Assembly (NCBI GenBank): GCA_002440625.1
Contig: DJUV01000317.1
Location: 1 to 22,568, forward strand
Reading direction: 5' to 3'
Source of the DNA: Rhodobacteraceae bacterium UBA6273
GTDB taxonomy: Bacteria > Pseudomonadota > Alphaproteobacteria > Rhodobacterales > Rhodobacteraceae
DNA: 22,568 nt
Both the position numbers and the translations under genes were made by a program. Below the pieces are notes generated by a model. It was given only the letters and a program-made list of their open reading frames with translations. It was not told the DNA's origin and did no database searches. Position 1 is the stretch's first letter. Every line of letters begins with the position of its first letter. Shown here in pieces: positions 5,613 to 15,656 of this stretch.

Positions 5613-8600
5613 ATGAGCTTGCGCGCATGGCTCGAAGGACTTGGGCTTGCCGACTATGTCGCGGCCTTCGAAGCCAACCACATCGACGAACGGATCCTGC
5701 CGACCCTGACCAAGGACGATCTTCTGGATCTTGGCATCGCCTCTCTCGGTCACCGGAAGGTCCTTCTGGCCGCGATCGAGGGGCTTCAGGCGCCCGCCGC
5801 GCTCGCGCCGCCGAAAGCCGAAGGCGAACGGCGCCCCGTCACCGTCATTTTCGTCGATCTCACCGGCTATACCGCGCTCAGCCGGACGCTCGACCCCGAA
5901 ACACTGCATAGCGTGATCGAGACCTATTTCGCCTTCGCCGACCGGATCATCGAGGATTACGGCGGTTATATCGACAAGCATGTCGGCGACAGCGTGATGG
6001 CGGTCTTCGGTGCCCCCGTCGCCCACGGCAATGATGTCGAACGCGCCGCCCGTGCCAGCCTCGATATCGTGAACGGGCTCGGCGACCTCGCCCTGCCAGA
6101 CGGCCTGACGATCTCTGCCCATGCCGGGCTTGCCTATGGCGAGGCGGTCGCGGCGCAAACGGGAAGCGCTGCCCATGCCGCCTACACCGTGACCGGCGAT
6201 GTGGTAAACCTCGCCGCCCGCCTCACCAGCCTTGCAAAGGCGGGTCAGGTGGCGGTGTCAGATGCCGCGCAAAGCCATCTTGCCACACTCTTCCGCCTGA
6301 CATCCGCCGGAGAGGCCGAGGTCAAGGGGCTGGCCACACCGGTCGCCTACTGGTTTCTCGACGGCATGTCGCCGCGCGAGCCTGCCGCCGCGACCAATTT
6401 TGCCGGGCGGCATGCGGAACTCCTGCAGCTTCGCGCCATCGCGCAGTCGGTTCTTGCTGGCGGCCCTGCCACGCATGCCCATCTCCGCGGCGAGGCGGGC
6501 ATCGGCAAGTCGCGCCTCACCGAAGAGGTCATCGGCTGGGCAAGCGACACCGGATTCGATACTGTTTCAGCCGGATTCCTCGATTTCGGCGTGGAACAGG
6601 GCCGCGATGCGACCCAGCGCCTTGCGTTGGCGCTTTACCGTTCTACGGACTTTCCCGACGCTCCGCATCTCCACGTCCATGCCCGCGACATTCTCGGCAC
6701 CGCAGCCACGCCCGAGGATATCGCCCTTCTGACCACGCTCGACCCCTCCGCCCGCCTTGCAGGCCAGGCGGCGGCGCTGGCCGCGATGCTGGCGGCGCGG
6801 GGGGATGAGAAACCCCTTCTCGTCGTCATCGAGGACATGCACTGGGCCGGCCCGCAACGAAGCGAGATGATCGCGGCGATGATCCGTGGCGCAAAATCCG
6901 CGCGCTGCTTCTTCCTGACCACCTCGCGCCCCGAAAACGACCCTGCCATCACGGGCTTTCCGCCCATCCTCTCCCCCGCCGCGACGCTTGAGATCGGCCC
7001 CCTGCGGCAGGCCGAGGCGCGCGCAATGGCCGAAGGGCTGGCCGAGGTCGATGCCGGCCTTGTCGATGAACTCGTCGCCCGGAGCGGCGGCCATCCCCTC
7101 TTCCTTGAGCATCTCCTGCGCTACTCGACCGAGGAGAATGCCGAACAGGTTCCGGATTCGGTGCGCAACGTCGTCCTTGCCGGCGTCGACGGCCTTGATG
7201 CCATGGCACGGCGCGTGCTTCAGGCCGCCTCGATTCTCGGCCAGCGCGGCTCGACCGAGGCGCTGGCCGCCGTGGCCGGCAGCCAGTATGACCCAGCTGC
7301 CATCCGCAACCGCTACATCGTGCCGGTCGATGCGGGCGAATACCGCTTCACGCATGCACTCGTCCGGGATGCGATCTACGACACGCTTATTGGCCCGGTC
7401 CGGCGCAATCTCCACGCCCGCGCCGCCGCCTTCTTCGCCGGGCGCGACCTGCCGCTTCACGCCCGCCATCTGGCGCTCGCCGGCGATCCGGAGGCCGCCG
7501 ATGCCTACCGCGCCGCCGCCGCCCAGGCCATCGACACGGCGGCCTTCGGCCTTGCCGCGGAACTGTCAGCAGCGGGCCTGACGCTTTTCGCGCCGCCCGC
7601 CACCACATCGGACCTCGCGCTCATGCAGGGCAGGGCGCTCTTTTCCCTCGGTCAGACACACGATGCGATTGCCGCCTTCGAAGGGGCGGTCGCTGCCTCC
7701 GGAGACAGTGTCGGCCGCGCCCGGGCGGAAATCGCGCTCGCCAGCGCGCTGCGCGTGGTGGAGCGGTCGGACGACGCCTTTCGGCTTCTGGCTGTGGCAG
7801 AGGCGCAGCTGGAAAACACCGGAGCCTCGAGCGATCTGGCCGACCTCTGGAGCCTGCGCGGCAACCTGCATTTTCCGAGGGCCGAGATCGCAGAATGCCG
7901 CGCGGCGCATGAACAGGCTCTGGTTTTCGCCGAAAAGTCCGGCTCGGTCGACCATATCGCCCGCGCGCTTGGCGGGATCGGCGATGCTGCCTATGCCAGT
8001 GGACAGCTCCACCGCGCGATCTGGGCCTTTGACCGCTGCGTCGAGTTAGCTGAAAAGCACGGACGCCTCGCCATCGTCGCCGCCAACCGCAACATGAAGG
8101 CAATTTCGCTGATCTTTGCCGGCCCTGTCGCCGGGCTTGAATCCGAAGCCGAAGCAGCCATCGCCGCCGCCCGCCGCATCGGCCATGCCCGCGCCGAGGT
8201 CATCGCCTGCCACGCCGCCATGTGCCTCAGGCTCTTCAACGGCAAGCCCGCCGATGCCCTGCCCTACTTCGACCGCGCGCAAGCTCTCTCCGAACGCATC
8301 GGCGCCAGGCGCTTCATCTCGGAGAACCTCGCCTTCCTCGGCGAAGTGCTGCGTCAGCAGGGCAAGACCGACGAGGCGCGCGGCAGGCTTGAGGAGGCAC
8401 TGACTCTCTCGCGCGAGACGGGCCTTCGCTACATCGGCCCGCTGGTGCTCGGCTATCTTGCACGAGTCTGCTCCGATGATCCCGCCCGCCGCCGCGCGCT
8501 TATCGAGGAGGGTGCCGCGCTCATCGCCGACGACCGGCTTGCCCACAACGTCCTCTTCTTCGGCATGAATGCCATCGAGTGCAGCCTTGAGGATGGCGAT

Positions 8601-8819
8601 CTGGCCGCCGCCCGCCACCATGCCGCGACGCTTGAGGCCGGTTTTCGCGATGACCCCTTGCCCTTCGTCGACTTCCTCGTGGCACGGGCAGAGGCACTTA
8701 TCCGCCATCGGGAGGGTGAGGATGTGACCGATGCGCTGGGCCAGGCTGCCGACTTCGGCCGCCATCTTGGCTACCTCGCGCTCCTTCCGGAACTCGAAGG
8801 CGCGGCCGGGGCGAAGTGA
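5613..8819 (+). CDS. SAM-domain class III adenylate/guanylate cyclase with AAA-type ATPase and TPR repeats
   Basis: Multidomain cytoplasmic protein of 1068 residues. A SAM domain occupies about 1-62 (RAWLEGLGLADYVAAF, ILPTLTKDDLLDLGI). A class III cyclase domain follows at about 73-245 with the metal-binding aspartates D82 (FVDLTGYT) and D126, the lysine K122 (DKHVGDSVMAVFG), and N199/R203 in VVNLAARL; all expected catalytic residues look present, so nucleotide cyclisation is plausible, most likely cAMP. An STAND/AAA_16-type ATPase begins near 264 with Walker A GEAGIGKS (293-300) and Walker B LLVVIEDMHW (402-411). The C-terminal third is helical with TPR-like repeats, suited to binding a partner. 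There are no membrane segments. The frame is open back to 5412, but that stretch overlaps the desaturase remnant; the ATG at 5613 gives the exact SAM-domain N-terminus. The gene appears monocistronic. Confidence 0.93.
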   Translation: MSLRAWLEGLGLADYVAAFEANHIDERILPTLTKDDLLDLGIASLGHRKVLLAAIEGLQAPAALAPPKAEGERRPVTVIFVDLTGYTALSRTLDPETLHSVIETYFAFADRIIEDYGGYIDKHVGDSVMAVFGAPVAHGNDVERAARASLDIVNGLGDLALPDGLTISAHAGLAYGEAVAAQTGSAAHAAYTVTGDVVNLAARLTSLAKAGQVAVSDAAQSHLATLFRLTSAGEAEVKGLATPVAYWFLDGMSPREPAAATNFAGRHAELLQLRAIAQSVLAGGPATHAHLRGEAGIGKSRLTEEVIGWASDTGFDTVSAGFLDFGVEQGRDATQRLALALYRSTDFPDAPHLHVHARDILGTAATPEDIALLTTLDPSARLAGQAAALAAMLAARGDEKPLLVVIEDMHWAGPQRSEMIAAMIRGAKSARCFFLTTSRPENDPAITGFPPILSPAATLEIGPLRQAEARAMAEGLAEVDAGLVDELVARSGGHPLFLEHLLRYSTEENAEQVPDSVRNVVLAGVDGLDAMARRVLQAASILGQRGSTEALAAVAGSQYDPAAIRNRYIVPVDAGEYRFTHALVRDAIYDTLIGPVRRNLHARAAAFFAGRDLPLHARHLALAGDPEAADAYRAAAAQAIDTAAFGLAAELSAAGLTLFAPPATTSDLALMQGRALFSLGQTHDAIAAFEGAVAASGDSVGRARAEIALASALRVVERSDDAFRLLAVAEAQLENTGASSDLADLWSLRGNLHFPRAEIAECRAAHEQALVFAEKSGSVDHIARALGGIGDAAYASGQLHRAIWAFDRCVELAEKHGRLAIVAANRNMKAISLIFAGPVAGLESEAEAAIAAARRIGHARAEVIACHAAMCLRLFNGKPADALPYFDRAQALSERIGARRFISENLAFLGEVLRQQGKTDEARGRLEEALTLSRETGLRYIGPLVLGYLARVCSDDPARRRALIEEGAALIADDRLAHNVLFFGMNAIECSLEDGDLAAARHHAATLEAGFRDDPLPFVDFLVARAEALIRHREGEDVTDALGQAADFGRHLGYLALLPELEGAAGAK

Positions 8820-9032
8820 CCGCCGGCCGCATCGCCGGCCAACTCCGCCGTGTCCCTGCCATCGCATTTCGCCATAAGGTTGACGCAGCGGGCGAGATAT
8901 GGCGACGTTCACGATTCGACCGCCGCATGGCGATTGACAGGTTCCGCCGGCTTGGACACGATGCCGCATTATTAAGCTCTCGCGGTCGAAACGCGCGCAT
9001 CTGCTCTGCGCAAAGTAGGAGACGAGACTACA

Positions 9033-9803
9033 ATGCGCGAACATCTCTTCCGTCGACTTGGTTCCTTTCTGAGTGTCCCTCTTGCCGCAAGTCTTGCCCT
9101 GTCCTCTGCCCCTTCAATGGTGCGGGCGGATGAGGTCGTACACATGGAAACCGCCCTTCGGCTGGCCTCGCTTCTTAGGTCGGCGCGTTCGGTGATCGCG
9201 TCCCAGCAGAAACTCATCAATGATCCGGCCATCGGCGACAAGGGCCTGACCGGCGACCATGTCCTTGAGCTTGCCACCAAGGCCTATCTCGAAGCGAACG
9301 GCACCGAGCCCTTGCACGACGGTCAGGACCCGCTGGAAGCGCGGCTGATCGCGGCGCAGATGAAGGCGATCCGCGCGGTGATGGCCGACAATCAGGCGAC
9401 GATCAACGCTGATGGCATCGGCTTCAAGGGCTTCGTTCCCGCCGTTTTCGGACGACTCGTCAATGAAAGTTTCGCCAACCTCGTCGGCACCGAGGCGCAG
9501 GTCAAGGTGACGGCCCCGCCCGATCTGGTCCGCAATCGCAAGGCCATGCCGGATGATTGGGAGACGAAGGTCATCGAGGCGGACCTGATGTCCCCCGATT
9601 GGCCGAAGGGGCAGGTCTATGCGGAGCTGACGGAACTGGGCGGCAAGCCAGCCTATAGGGTGCTGGTGCCGGAATACTACAGCACCGGCTGCCTGTCCTG
9701 CCACGGCGAGCCGGCGGGCGAGATCGACATCACCGGCTATCCGAAAGAGGGCGGCCGCGAGGGCGACCTTGGCGGGGTCATCAGCATCAGCATCTTCCGC
9801 TGA
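9033..9803 (+). CDS. Secreted DUF3365 (Tll0287-like) haem-binding protein
   Basis: The 256-residue product starts with a Sec signal peptide (positively charged residues 1-8, hydrophobic 11-25, predicted cleavage after the SMVRA segment at about residue 32), so the mature protein is periplasmic. It carries a single c-type haem motif, C220-L-S-C223-H224, within YYSTGCLSCHGEPAGE. The fold of the Tll0287/DUF3365 family is PAS-like, and such domains are often sensory and attached or adjacent to kinases. It ends 42 bases before a hybrid histidine kinase on the same strand, which suggests it is the extracytoplasmic redox or ligand sensor of that pathway. AGGAG precedes the start by about 11 bases. 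What the haem senses cannot be told from sequence. The 213 bases upstream probably contain the promoter, but no convincing -35/-10 pair was found. Confidence 0.87.
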   Translation: MREHLFRRLGSFLSVPLAASLALSSAPSMVRADEVVHMETALRLASLLRSARSVIASQQKLINDPAIGDKGLTGDHVLELATKAYLEANGTEPLHDGQDPLEARLIAAQMKAIRAVMADNQATINADGIGFKGFVPAVFGRLVNESFANLVGTEAQVKVTAPPDLVRNRKAMPDDWETKVIEADLMSPDWPKGQVYAELTELGGKPAYRVLVPEYYSTGCLSCHGEPAGEIDITGYPKEGGREGDLGGVISISIFR

Positions 9804-9845
9804 GATGCGACACCCGGCGCAACATACCGGGGCGCCGGAGGTCTG

Positions 9846-12800
9846 ATGGCCCGGTACTCGATCCTCCTGCGGCTGGTGCTGCTGTCGGGTGTGCTTCTGG
9901 CCTTCCTTCTGGCAACCAACGCCTTTCTCTCATCGCGCCTTGCGCGCAACGCCACCGCGATTTCGGACGGCGCCGCAGCGATCCAGACGCTGACCCGCGC
10001 GAATGCCGCCAGCACCCATTTCGGCGAGCTGAAATACTGGCTCTCCGACTTGTCGGTGAGCCTCCTCGTCCGCTCGGAACGCAATGCCAAGGATGCCCGC
10101 GCAGCGCTGGAAGAAGAGCTTGCGGCGCTCGAGGGCGTGGCACCCGAGCGTGTGGCGATCATTCGCACCGAGGTCGCGGCGCTGTTCGAGCAATCCATGC
10201 GCGCCGTCGATGCCTATACCAATGACCAGCGGGTGATCGGCAATTCGCTGGTGGCCAAGGGGCAGGAGCATATCCGCCGCGTCGATGACGAGCTTGGCGC
10301 GCTGGTGGCCGCGCTTGAGACGCAGGCGGTGGCGAAAAGCGATGCCGCCCATTCCGAAGCCGCCAATGCCGTGCAGATGTCGAAATGGATCGTCATTGCC
10401 GCCGGCATCACCGGCCTGCTTCTGACGCTGGTGATTGTCGGCTCGATCACTTCGCCGCTGAGGCAGCTTCTTCATGCGATGGAAGAGATCACCGGCGGGA
10501 ACCTTGCCGCGCGGCTGCCGAAGGCCGGGAGCGACGAGATCGGTGCAATGGGCCGGACGCTTGGCCTTTTCCGCGACAGTCTGGCCGAGCGTGAACGGCT
10601 GGCGGCGCAGCGCGAAGAGGCCGACCGCGAGGTCCTGCGGACGAAGACGCAACTGACCGAGGCGATCGAGGCGATCAGCGAGGGCTTCGCGCTTTTCGAC
10701 GCCGATGACCGGCTGGTCATCTGCAACCAGCGCTACAAGGACATGTATGCGAAGATCGGGATGGTGCTGACGCCCGGTGTCACCTTCCGCAGCATCGCCG
10801 CGCAGGTCGTGGCGACCGAGATCGTCGAGGATGACGCGCCCGAAGGCTGGGTTGACCGCCGCGTGGCGCAGCACCTTCTGCCCGAGGGTCCTTTCGAACA
10901 GAAGCGCACCGACGGCACCTGGATGAAGATCAGCGAAACGCCGACCGAGGCGGGCGGCATCGTCGGCGTCTTCACCGACATCACCGAGGTCAAGGCGCGG
11001 GAAGCGAAGCTTCAGGAGCTTGTCGAAAGCCTAGCCGAGGCGCGCGACGTGGCCGAGCGCGCGACCGTGGCCAAAAGCCAGTTCCTCGCCAACATGAGCC
11101 ATGAGATCCGTACACCGATGAACGGCGTCATCGGCATGAGCAACCTCCTGATGGATACCGACCTTTCGCCCGAACAGATGGAGTTTGCCCGCACCGTCAA
11201 CGAAAGTGCCGAAAGCCTGCTGACAGTCATCAATGACATTCTCGACTATTCCAAGGTCGAGGCAGGCAAGCTTGAACTGGAACACCTGCCGTTCAATCTG
11301 CGCGACTGCGTGGAAAGCGCGCTTGACCTCGTGGCGATGGCGGCGGCGCGGAAGGGGCTGGATCTGGCCTATTTCATCGAGCCGGACGTGCCCGAAACGA
11401 TCATCTCGGACCCGACGCGGCTGCGGCAGGTTCTTTTGAACCTTCTCAACAACGCGCTGAAATTCACCGAGAAGGGTGAGGTCGTCCTTACCGTCGCCCC
11501 CGAAGGCGAAACGGCGCCGGGCGGGGAATGCCGGCTTCTGGTATCGGTACGCGACACCGGCATCGGCATTCCGACGGACCGGCAGGCGATCCTATTTCAG
11601 TCCTTCACGCAGGCCGACGCGACGACGACGCGCCGCTACGGCGGCACCGGCCTTGGTCTTGCGATCAGTCAGCGGCTAGTCGACCTCATGGGCGGGCGCA
11701 TCTGGCTGGAAAGCATCGAAGGCCAGGGCACCACCTTCCGCTTCACCATCACCGCGCCGGTGGGTGAGCCGATCGGGACCACCGGGCTTGATGCCGCGCG
11801 ACCCGACCTTACCGGAAAACGCCTGCTGATCGTCGATGACAACGCGACCAACCGTCATCTCCTGTCACGGCTGGCCAAGAACTGGTCGATGGTGCCGGTT
11901 GAGGTCGCGCGCCCCGAGGATGCCGTCGCCGCCTTTGCCGACGGGCGCTTCGCTGCCGCGATCCTCGACATGCACATGCCGGGCATGGACGGCCTCGAAC
12001 TGGCGCGAGTTCTGCGCAAGACCGAGGCCGGGCGTGGCCTGCCGATGATCCTTTTAAGCTCGCTCGGTCAGGCCAACGATCACAGCCGCGCCGAACTCGA
12101 CGAAATCGGCTTCGTCGAGGTCCTGTCGAAGCCGGTCAAGCCATCGCCGCTTCTCAACGCGCTGGTCAGCATATTCGCCGGGCGCCCGGTACGGGTGATC
12201 GACCGGGCCGAACGCAAGAAGCCGGCGTTCGACGCGAGCCTCGCCGAAAAGCTGCCGCTGCGCATTCTTCTCGCCGACGATCACCCGACAAACCAGAAAC
12301 TGGGCCGCACGATCCTGAAGCGGCTTGGCTATACCTCGGACCTCGCCCGCAACGGGGTCGAGGTTCTGGAGGCCGTCGCGCGCCAGACCTACGACCTTGT
12401 GCTGATGGACATCGAGATGCCCGAGATGGACGGGCTGGAAGCAACGCGCCGCCTCCTCGCTGCCTATCCTGAAGCGACGCGGCCGAAGATCGTCGCCGTC
12501 ACCGCAAATGCTATGGAAGGCGACCGCGAGAAATTCATCAAGGCCGGGATGAGCGGCTATGTCAGCAAGCCGATCCGCGTTCCCGATCTGGTCGATGCGC
12601 TGATGACCACATTCGGGCGCAAGGCGAAGGAGACCCCAGCGATGCCGCAAGGCGACAGCAACGAGGCATTTGACCAAAGCGCGATGGAGCGGCTTCTCGA
12701 TACCATCGGCGGCGACAGGGAATCGCTTGGCGAACTCGTCGAGAGCTTTCTTGAGGAGGGCCCCGGCCTGATCGGACGCATCGGGCGGGCCGCGCACGAC

Positions 12801-13013
12801 GGCGATGCCGAGGCGCTGCGACAGGCCGCACATACGATGAAATCAAGTGCAGCCGACTTCGGCGCGATGCCCTTGTCTCGGCTTTCAGCGGCGCTTGAGA
12901 AAATGGGCCGGTCAGGGCAACTCGACGGGGCAGAGACACTGGCTGAGCAATCCGCACTGTCCTACCGGGCGGCGGAGGCGGCCTTGCAGGAATACATGAA
13001 GGGCCAGGACTGA
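9846..13013 (+). CDS. Hybrid sensor histidine kinase with two receivers and HPt domain
   Basis: Inner-membrane phosphorelay kinase of 1055 residues. Order: TM1 (about 7-28), periplasmic helical region (30-178), TM2 (181-201), HAMP (202-255), PAS-like domain (about 266-382), coiled coil, HisKA with phosphoacceptor H419 (FLANMSHEIRTPMNG), HATPase with N-box N536, G1 box DTGIGIP (570-576) and G2 box GGTGLGLAI. Then come REC1 (D708 in AAILDMHMPGMDG), REC2 (D855 in LVLMDIEMPEMDG) and a C-terminal HPt with H996 (AAHTMKSSAADFG). All phosphorylatable residues are present, so a full BarA/TorS-like relay H-D-H is possible. The ATG at 9846 follows a good GGAGGT site. It is sandwiched between a secreted haem protein and a receiver-permease fusion whose start is only 20 bases from its stop; these are the likely input and output. 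Confidence 0.94.
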   Translation: MARYSILLRLVLLSGVLLAFLLATNAFLSSRLARNATAISDGAAAIQTLTRANAASTHFGELKYWLSDLSVSLLVRSERNAKDARAALEEELAALEGVAPERVAIIRTEVAALFEQSMRAVDAYTNDQRVIGNSLVAKGQEHIRRVDDELGALVAALETQAVAKSDAAHSEAANAVQMSKWIVIAAGITGLLLTLVIVGSITSPLRQLLHAMEEITGGNLAARLPKAGSDEIGAMGRTLGLFRDSLAERERLAAQREEADREVLRTKTQLTEAIEAISEGFALFDADDRLVICNQRYKDMYAKIGMVLTPGVTFRSIAAQVVATEIVEDDAPEGWVDRRVAQHLLPEGPFEQKRTDGTWMKISETPTEAGGIVGVFTDITEVKAREAKLQELVESLAEARDVAERATVAKSQFLANMSHEIRTPMNGVIGMSNLLMDTDLSPEQMEFARTVNESAESLLTVINDILDYSKVEAGKLELEHLPFNLRDCVESALDLVAMAAARKGLDLAYFIEPDVPETIISDPTRLRQVLLNLLNNALKFTEKGEVVLTVAPEGETAPGGECRLLVSVRDTGIGIPTDRQAILFQSFTQADATTTRRYGGTGLGLAISQRLVDLMGGRIWLESIEGQGTTFRFTITAPVGEPIGTTGLDAARPDLTGKRLLIVDDNATNRHLLSRLAKNWSMVPVEVARPEDAVAAFADGRFAAAILDMHMPGMDGLELARVLRKTEAGRGLPMILLSSLGQANDHSRAELDEIGFVEVLSKPVKPSPLLNALVSIFAGRPVRVIDRAERKKPAFDASLAEKLPLRILLADDHPTNQKLGRTILKRLGYTSDLARNGVEVLEAVARQTYDLVLMDIEMPEMDGLEATRRLLAAYPEATRPKIVAVTANAMEGDREKFIKAGMSGYVSKPIRVPDLVDALMTTFGRKAKETPAMPQGDSNEAFDQSAMERLLDTIGGDRESLGELVESFLEEGPGLIGRIGRAAHDGDAEALRQAAHTMKSSAADFGAMPLSRLSAALEKMGRSGQLDGAETLAEQSALSYRAAEAALQEYMKGQD

Positions 13014-13033
13014 GCCGTGTGGGGGAGAGTGAG

Positions 13034-14539
13034 ATGAAAGGTAACCGTGGTCGCGTGCTGGTGGTCGATGACCACAAACCGAGCCGGATGAAACTTGCGC
13101 TTGCGGTGCAGAACCTGGGCCATGAAGCCGCGAGCGTCGATAGCGGCATGGCCTGTCTCGAAGCCCTGAGGAGCAGCCGGTTCGACATGGTCCTTCTGGA
13201 CATCGTCATGCCCGGTATGGACGGTTTCCAGGTGCTGGCCGAGATCAAGCGCGACCCCGCGCTGCGCGATATTCCCGTCATCGTCATCACCGCGCTGGAC
13301 GAGATGGAGGACGCGGCCCGCGCCATCGAGCTTGGTGCCGATGACCTTCTGACCAAGAATTTCAACCCGGTGCTCCTGAAGGCCCGGGTAGGCGCCGGCC
13401 TTGAACGGAAGCGCCTGCGCGATCAGGAACTTGAATACCTCCGCCAGGTTGACCGGCTCGCCGCCGCCTCGGGGCTCATCGAGGGCAAGGATTTCGATCC
13501 CGCCCACCTTGGCCTTACGGACATCGCCGCGCGCGACGACCGGCTTGGCAACCTTGCCCGCGTGTTCCTCGACATGGCGGGAGAGGTCTACCGGCGCGAA
13601 CAGAACCTCAGGAAGCAGATCAGCCTTCTGAAAGGCGGCTTCCTCATCATGCTTCTCGGCGTCTGCTGGGGGCTGATCCCGTCACTGTCGCGGATCATCA
13701 TGACCGACGGACTCAATCCTCTGGGCGTGGCGTTCTGGACGCTTGGCATAAGCGCCACGATCATGCTCATCCTGTCCATCCTGACCGGAAGGCTGCCGGA
13801 TCGAAGCTGGCCGTCGGTGCGGCGCTACCTGATCCTTGGCCTTTTCGGCGCCGTCCTGCCGCATCTTTTCCTTTTCTGGGTTGCGGGACATGTGCCCGCG
13901 ATGATCATCGCCATCGTGCTTGCCGCCGAAAGCTTCATCGTCTTCATCCTTGCCGCCGTGCTTGGCCTTGAAGCCCCGAACCTGAAACGCTTCATCGGGC
14001 TCAGCTTCGGGCTGGCCTGCGTCGTCCTCATCATGGTGCCGGGAAGCGACAGCACCGGTGTTTCAAGCTGGTTCTGGATCGCGGCAACGCTCGGGATTCC
14101 CTTCTGCTACGCGATCGAGGACATCGTGGTCGCCGCCCTGCCCGCGGAAGGAACCGATGTGATCGGGACCACGACGGGCTTCTCCCTCGCCGCTGCGGCG
14201 ATCCTGATGCCGGTCACACTTCTTTCCGGCTCGCTGATCTATCCGGCGGAGGCCATGACGCAATATGGCCTGCCCTTCCTGATGATCGCCTGCCTCAGCT
14301 CGTTCAGCACGCTGCTCCTGATCTTCACCATCCGCACCACCGGCGCGGTATTCGCGAGCCAGACCGGCTATGCGATGACCGCCGGCGGCATCCTCTGGAG
14401 CGTCATCCTCCTCAACGAGCAAATGTCGATCTGGATTTGGGCGGCGCTCGCCTGCCTCGTCTCGGGTCTGGCTCTGGTGATGCCGAAGGAGGCGGAGGTC
14501 CAGATTCCGGGCGACCTTGAGCTTCGCTCGGAAAGCTGA
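13034..14539 (+). CDS. Response-regulator receiver fused to an EamA/DMT-family permease
   Basis: A 501-residue fusion. Residues 6-122 form a canonical receiver: acidic pair D12/D13, phosphoacceptor D56 (MVLLDIVMPGMDGF), T86 and K108. Residues 123-198 are a linker with heptad-like charge and a HAMP-like RDDRLGNLARVFLDMAGEVY segment. From about 201 to 484 there are ten predicted transmembrane helices in two EamA-like halves, the drug/metabolite transporter fold, and no DNA-binding domain. The preferred start is the ATG at 13034 with GGGGAG six bases upstream; a GTG at 13019 in frame would add five residues. It is 20 bases after the hybrid kinase, so the kinase HPt is the likely phosphodonor. 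Both parts have intact key residues, and the frame is continuous, so this is unlikely to be an assembly fusion. Substrate and direction of transport are unknown. Confidence 0.92.
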   Translation: MKGNRGRVLVVDDHKPSRMKLALAVQNLGHEAASVDSGMACLEALRSSRFDMVLLDIVMPGMDGFQVLAEIKRDPALRDIPVIVITALDEMEDAARAIELGADDLLTKNFNPVLLKARVGAGLERKRLRDQELEYLRQVDRLAAASGLIEGKDFDPAHLGLTDIAARDDRLGNLARVFLDMAGEVYRREQNLRKQISLLKGGFLIMLLGVCWGLIPSLSRIIMTDGLNPLGVAFWTLGISATIMLILSILTGRLPDRSWPSVRRYLILGLFGAVLPHLFLFWVAGHVPAMIIAIVLAAESFIVFILAAVLGLEAPNLKRFIGLSFGLACVVLIMVPGSDSTGVSSWFWIAATLGIPFCYAIEDIVVAALPAEGTDVIGTTTGFSLAAAAILMPVTLLSGSLIYPAEAMTQYGLPFLMIACLSSFSTLLLIFTIRTTGAVFASQTGYAMTAGGILWSVILLNEQMSIWIWAALACLVSGLALVMPKEAEVQIPGDLELRSES

Positions 14540-14560
14540 ACATCCCGGCGCCGGTCCGGG

Positions 14561-15403
<843 letters not shown>

Positions 15404-15503
15404 TCAAGTTTTTCCGTTTTGAGCAGATTGGGCAACCGGGCATGCGCGGTTAAGTTCCAGGGCCTGGAAATTACCGAAGTTCGTGTGCATTTCCTGAGAA
15501 GGA

Positions 15504-15579
15504 TGGTGCCGGTGAAGGGACTCGAACCCCCGACCCCATCATTACGAATGACGTGCTCTACCAGCTGAGCTACACCGGC
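15504..15579 (-). tRNA. tRNA-Thr (anticodon CGT)
   Basis: On the minus strand a complete cloverleaf can be drawn: acceptor stem GCCGGTG pairing with CACCGGC, D-arm GCTCAGCTGGTAGAGC, anticodon loop TTCGTAA with CGT at 15544-15546, and T-arm with GGTTCGAGTCCC. The 3' CCA is encoded (15504-15506). Anticodon CGT decodes ACG, threonine. It lies 77 bases downstream of hemY on the same strand. The 160 bases between it and the SDR gene hold nothing else recognisable. Confidence 0.96.
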
Positions 15580-15656
15580 ATCCTTCTCTGTCGCGTCCCA
15601 GTCAAGGGTCCGCGATCCGCCGCGCTGATAGCATCATCGCCGGGGGCTGTGTAGCC

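Noticed and set aside
8934..8962. TTGACA at 8934-8939 as -35 of a promoter for the DUF3365-kinase operon
   Set aside because: No adequate -10 box occurs at 16-18 bases spacing; the best match, CACGAT, has only three of six bases. Promoter location is left open.
9846..14539. Possibility that the receiver-permease is an assembly fusion of two genes
   Set aside because: The frame is continuous, the linker has ordered HAMP-like and coiled-coil character, and there is no internal ribosome binding site with a start near the permease beginning that I could find.
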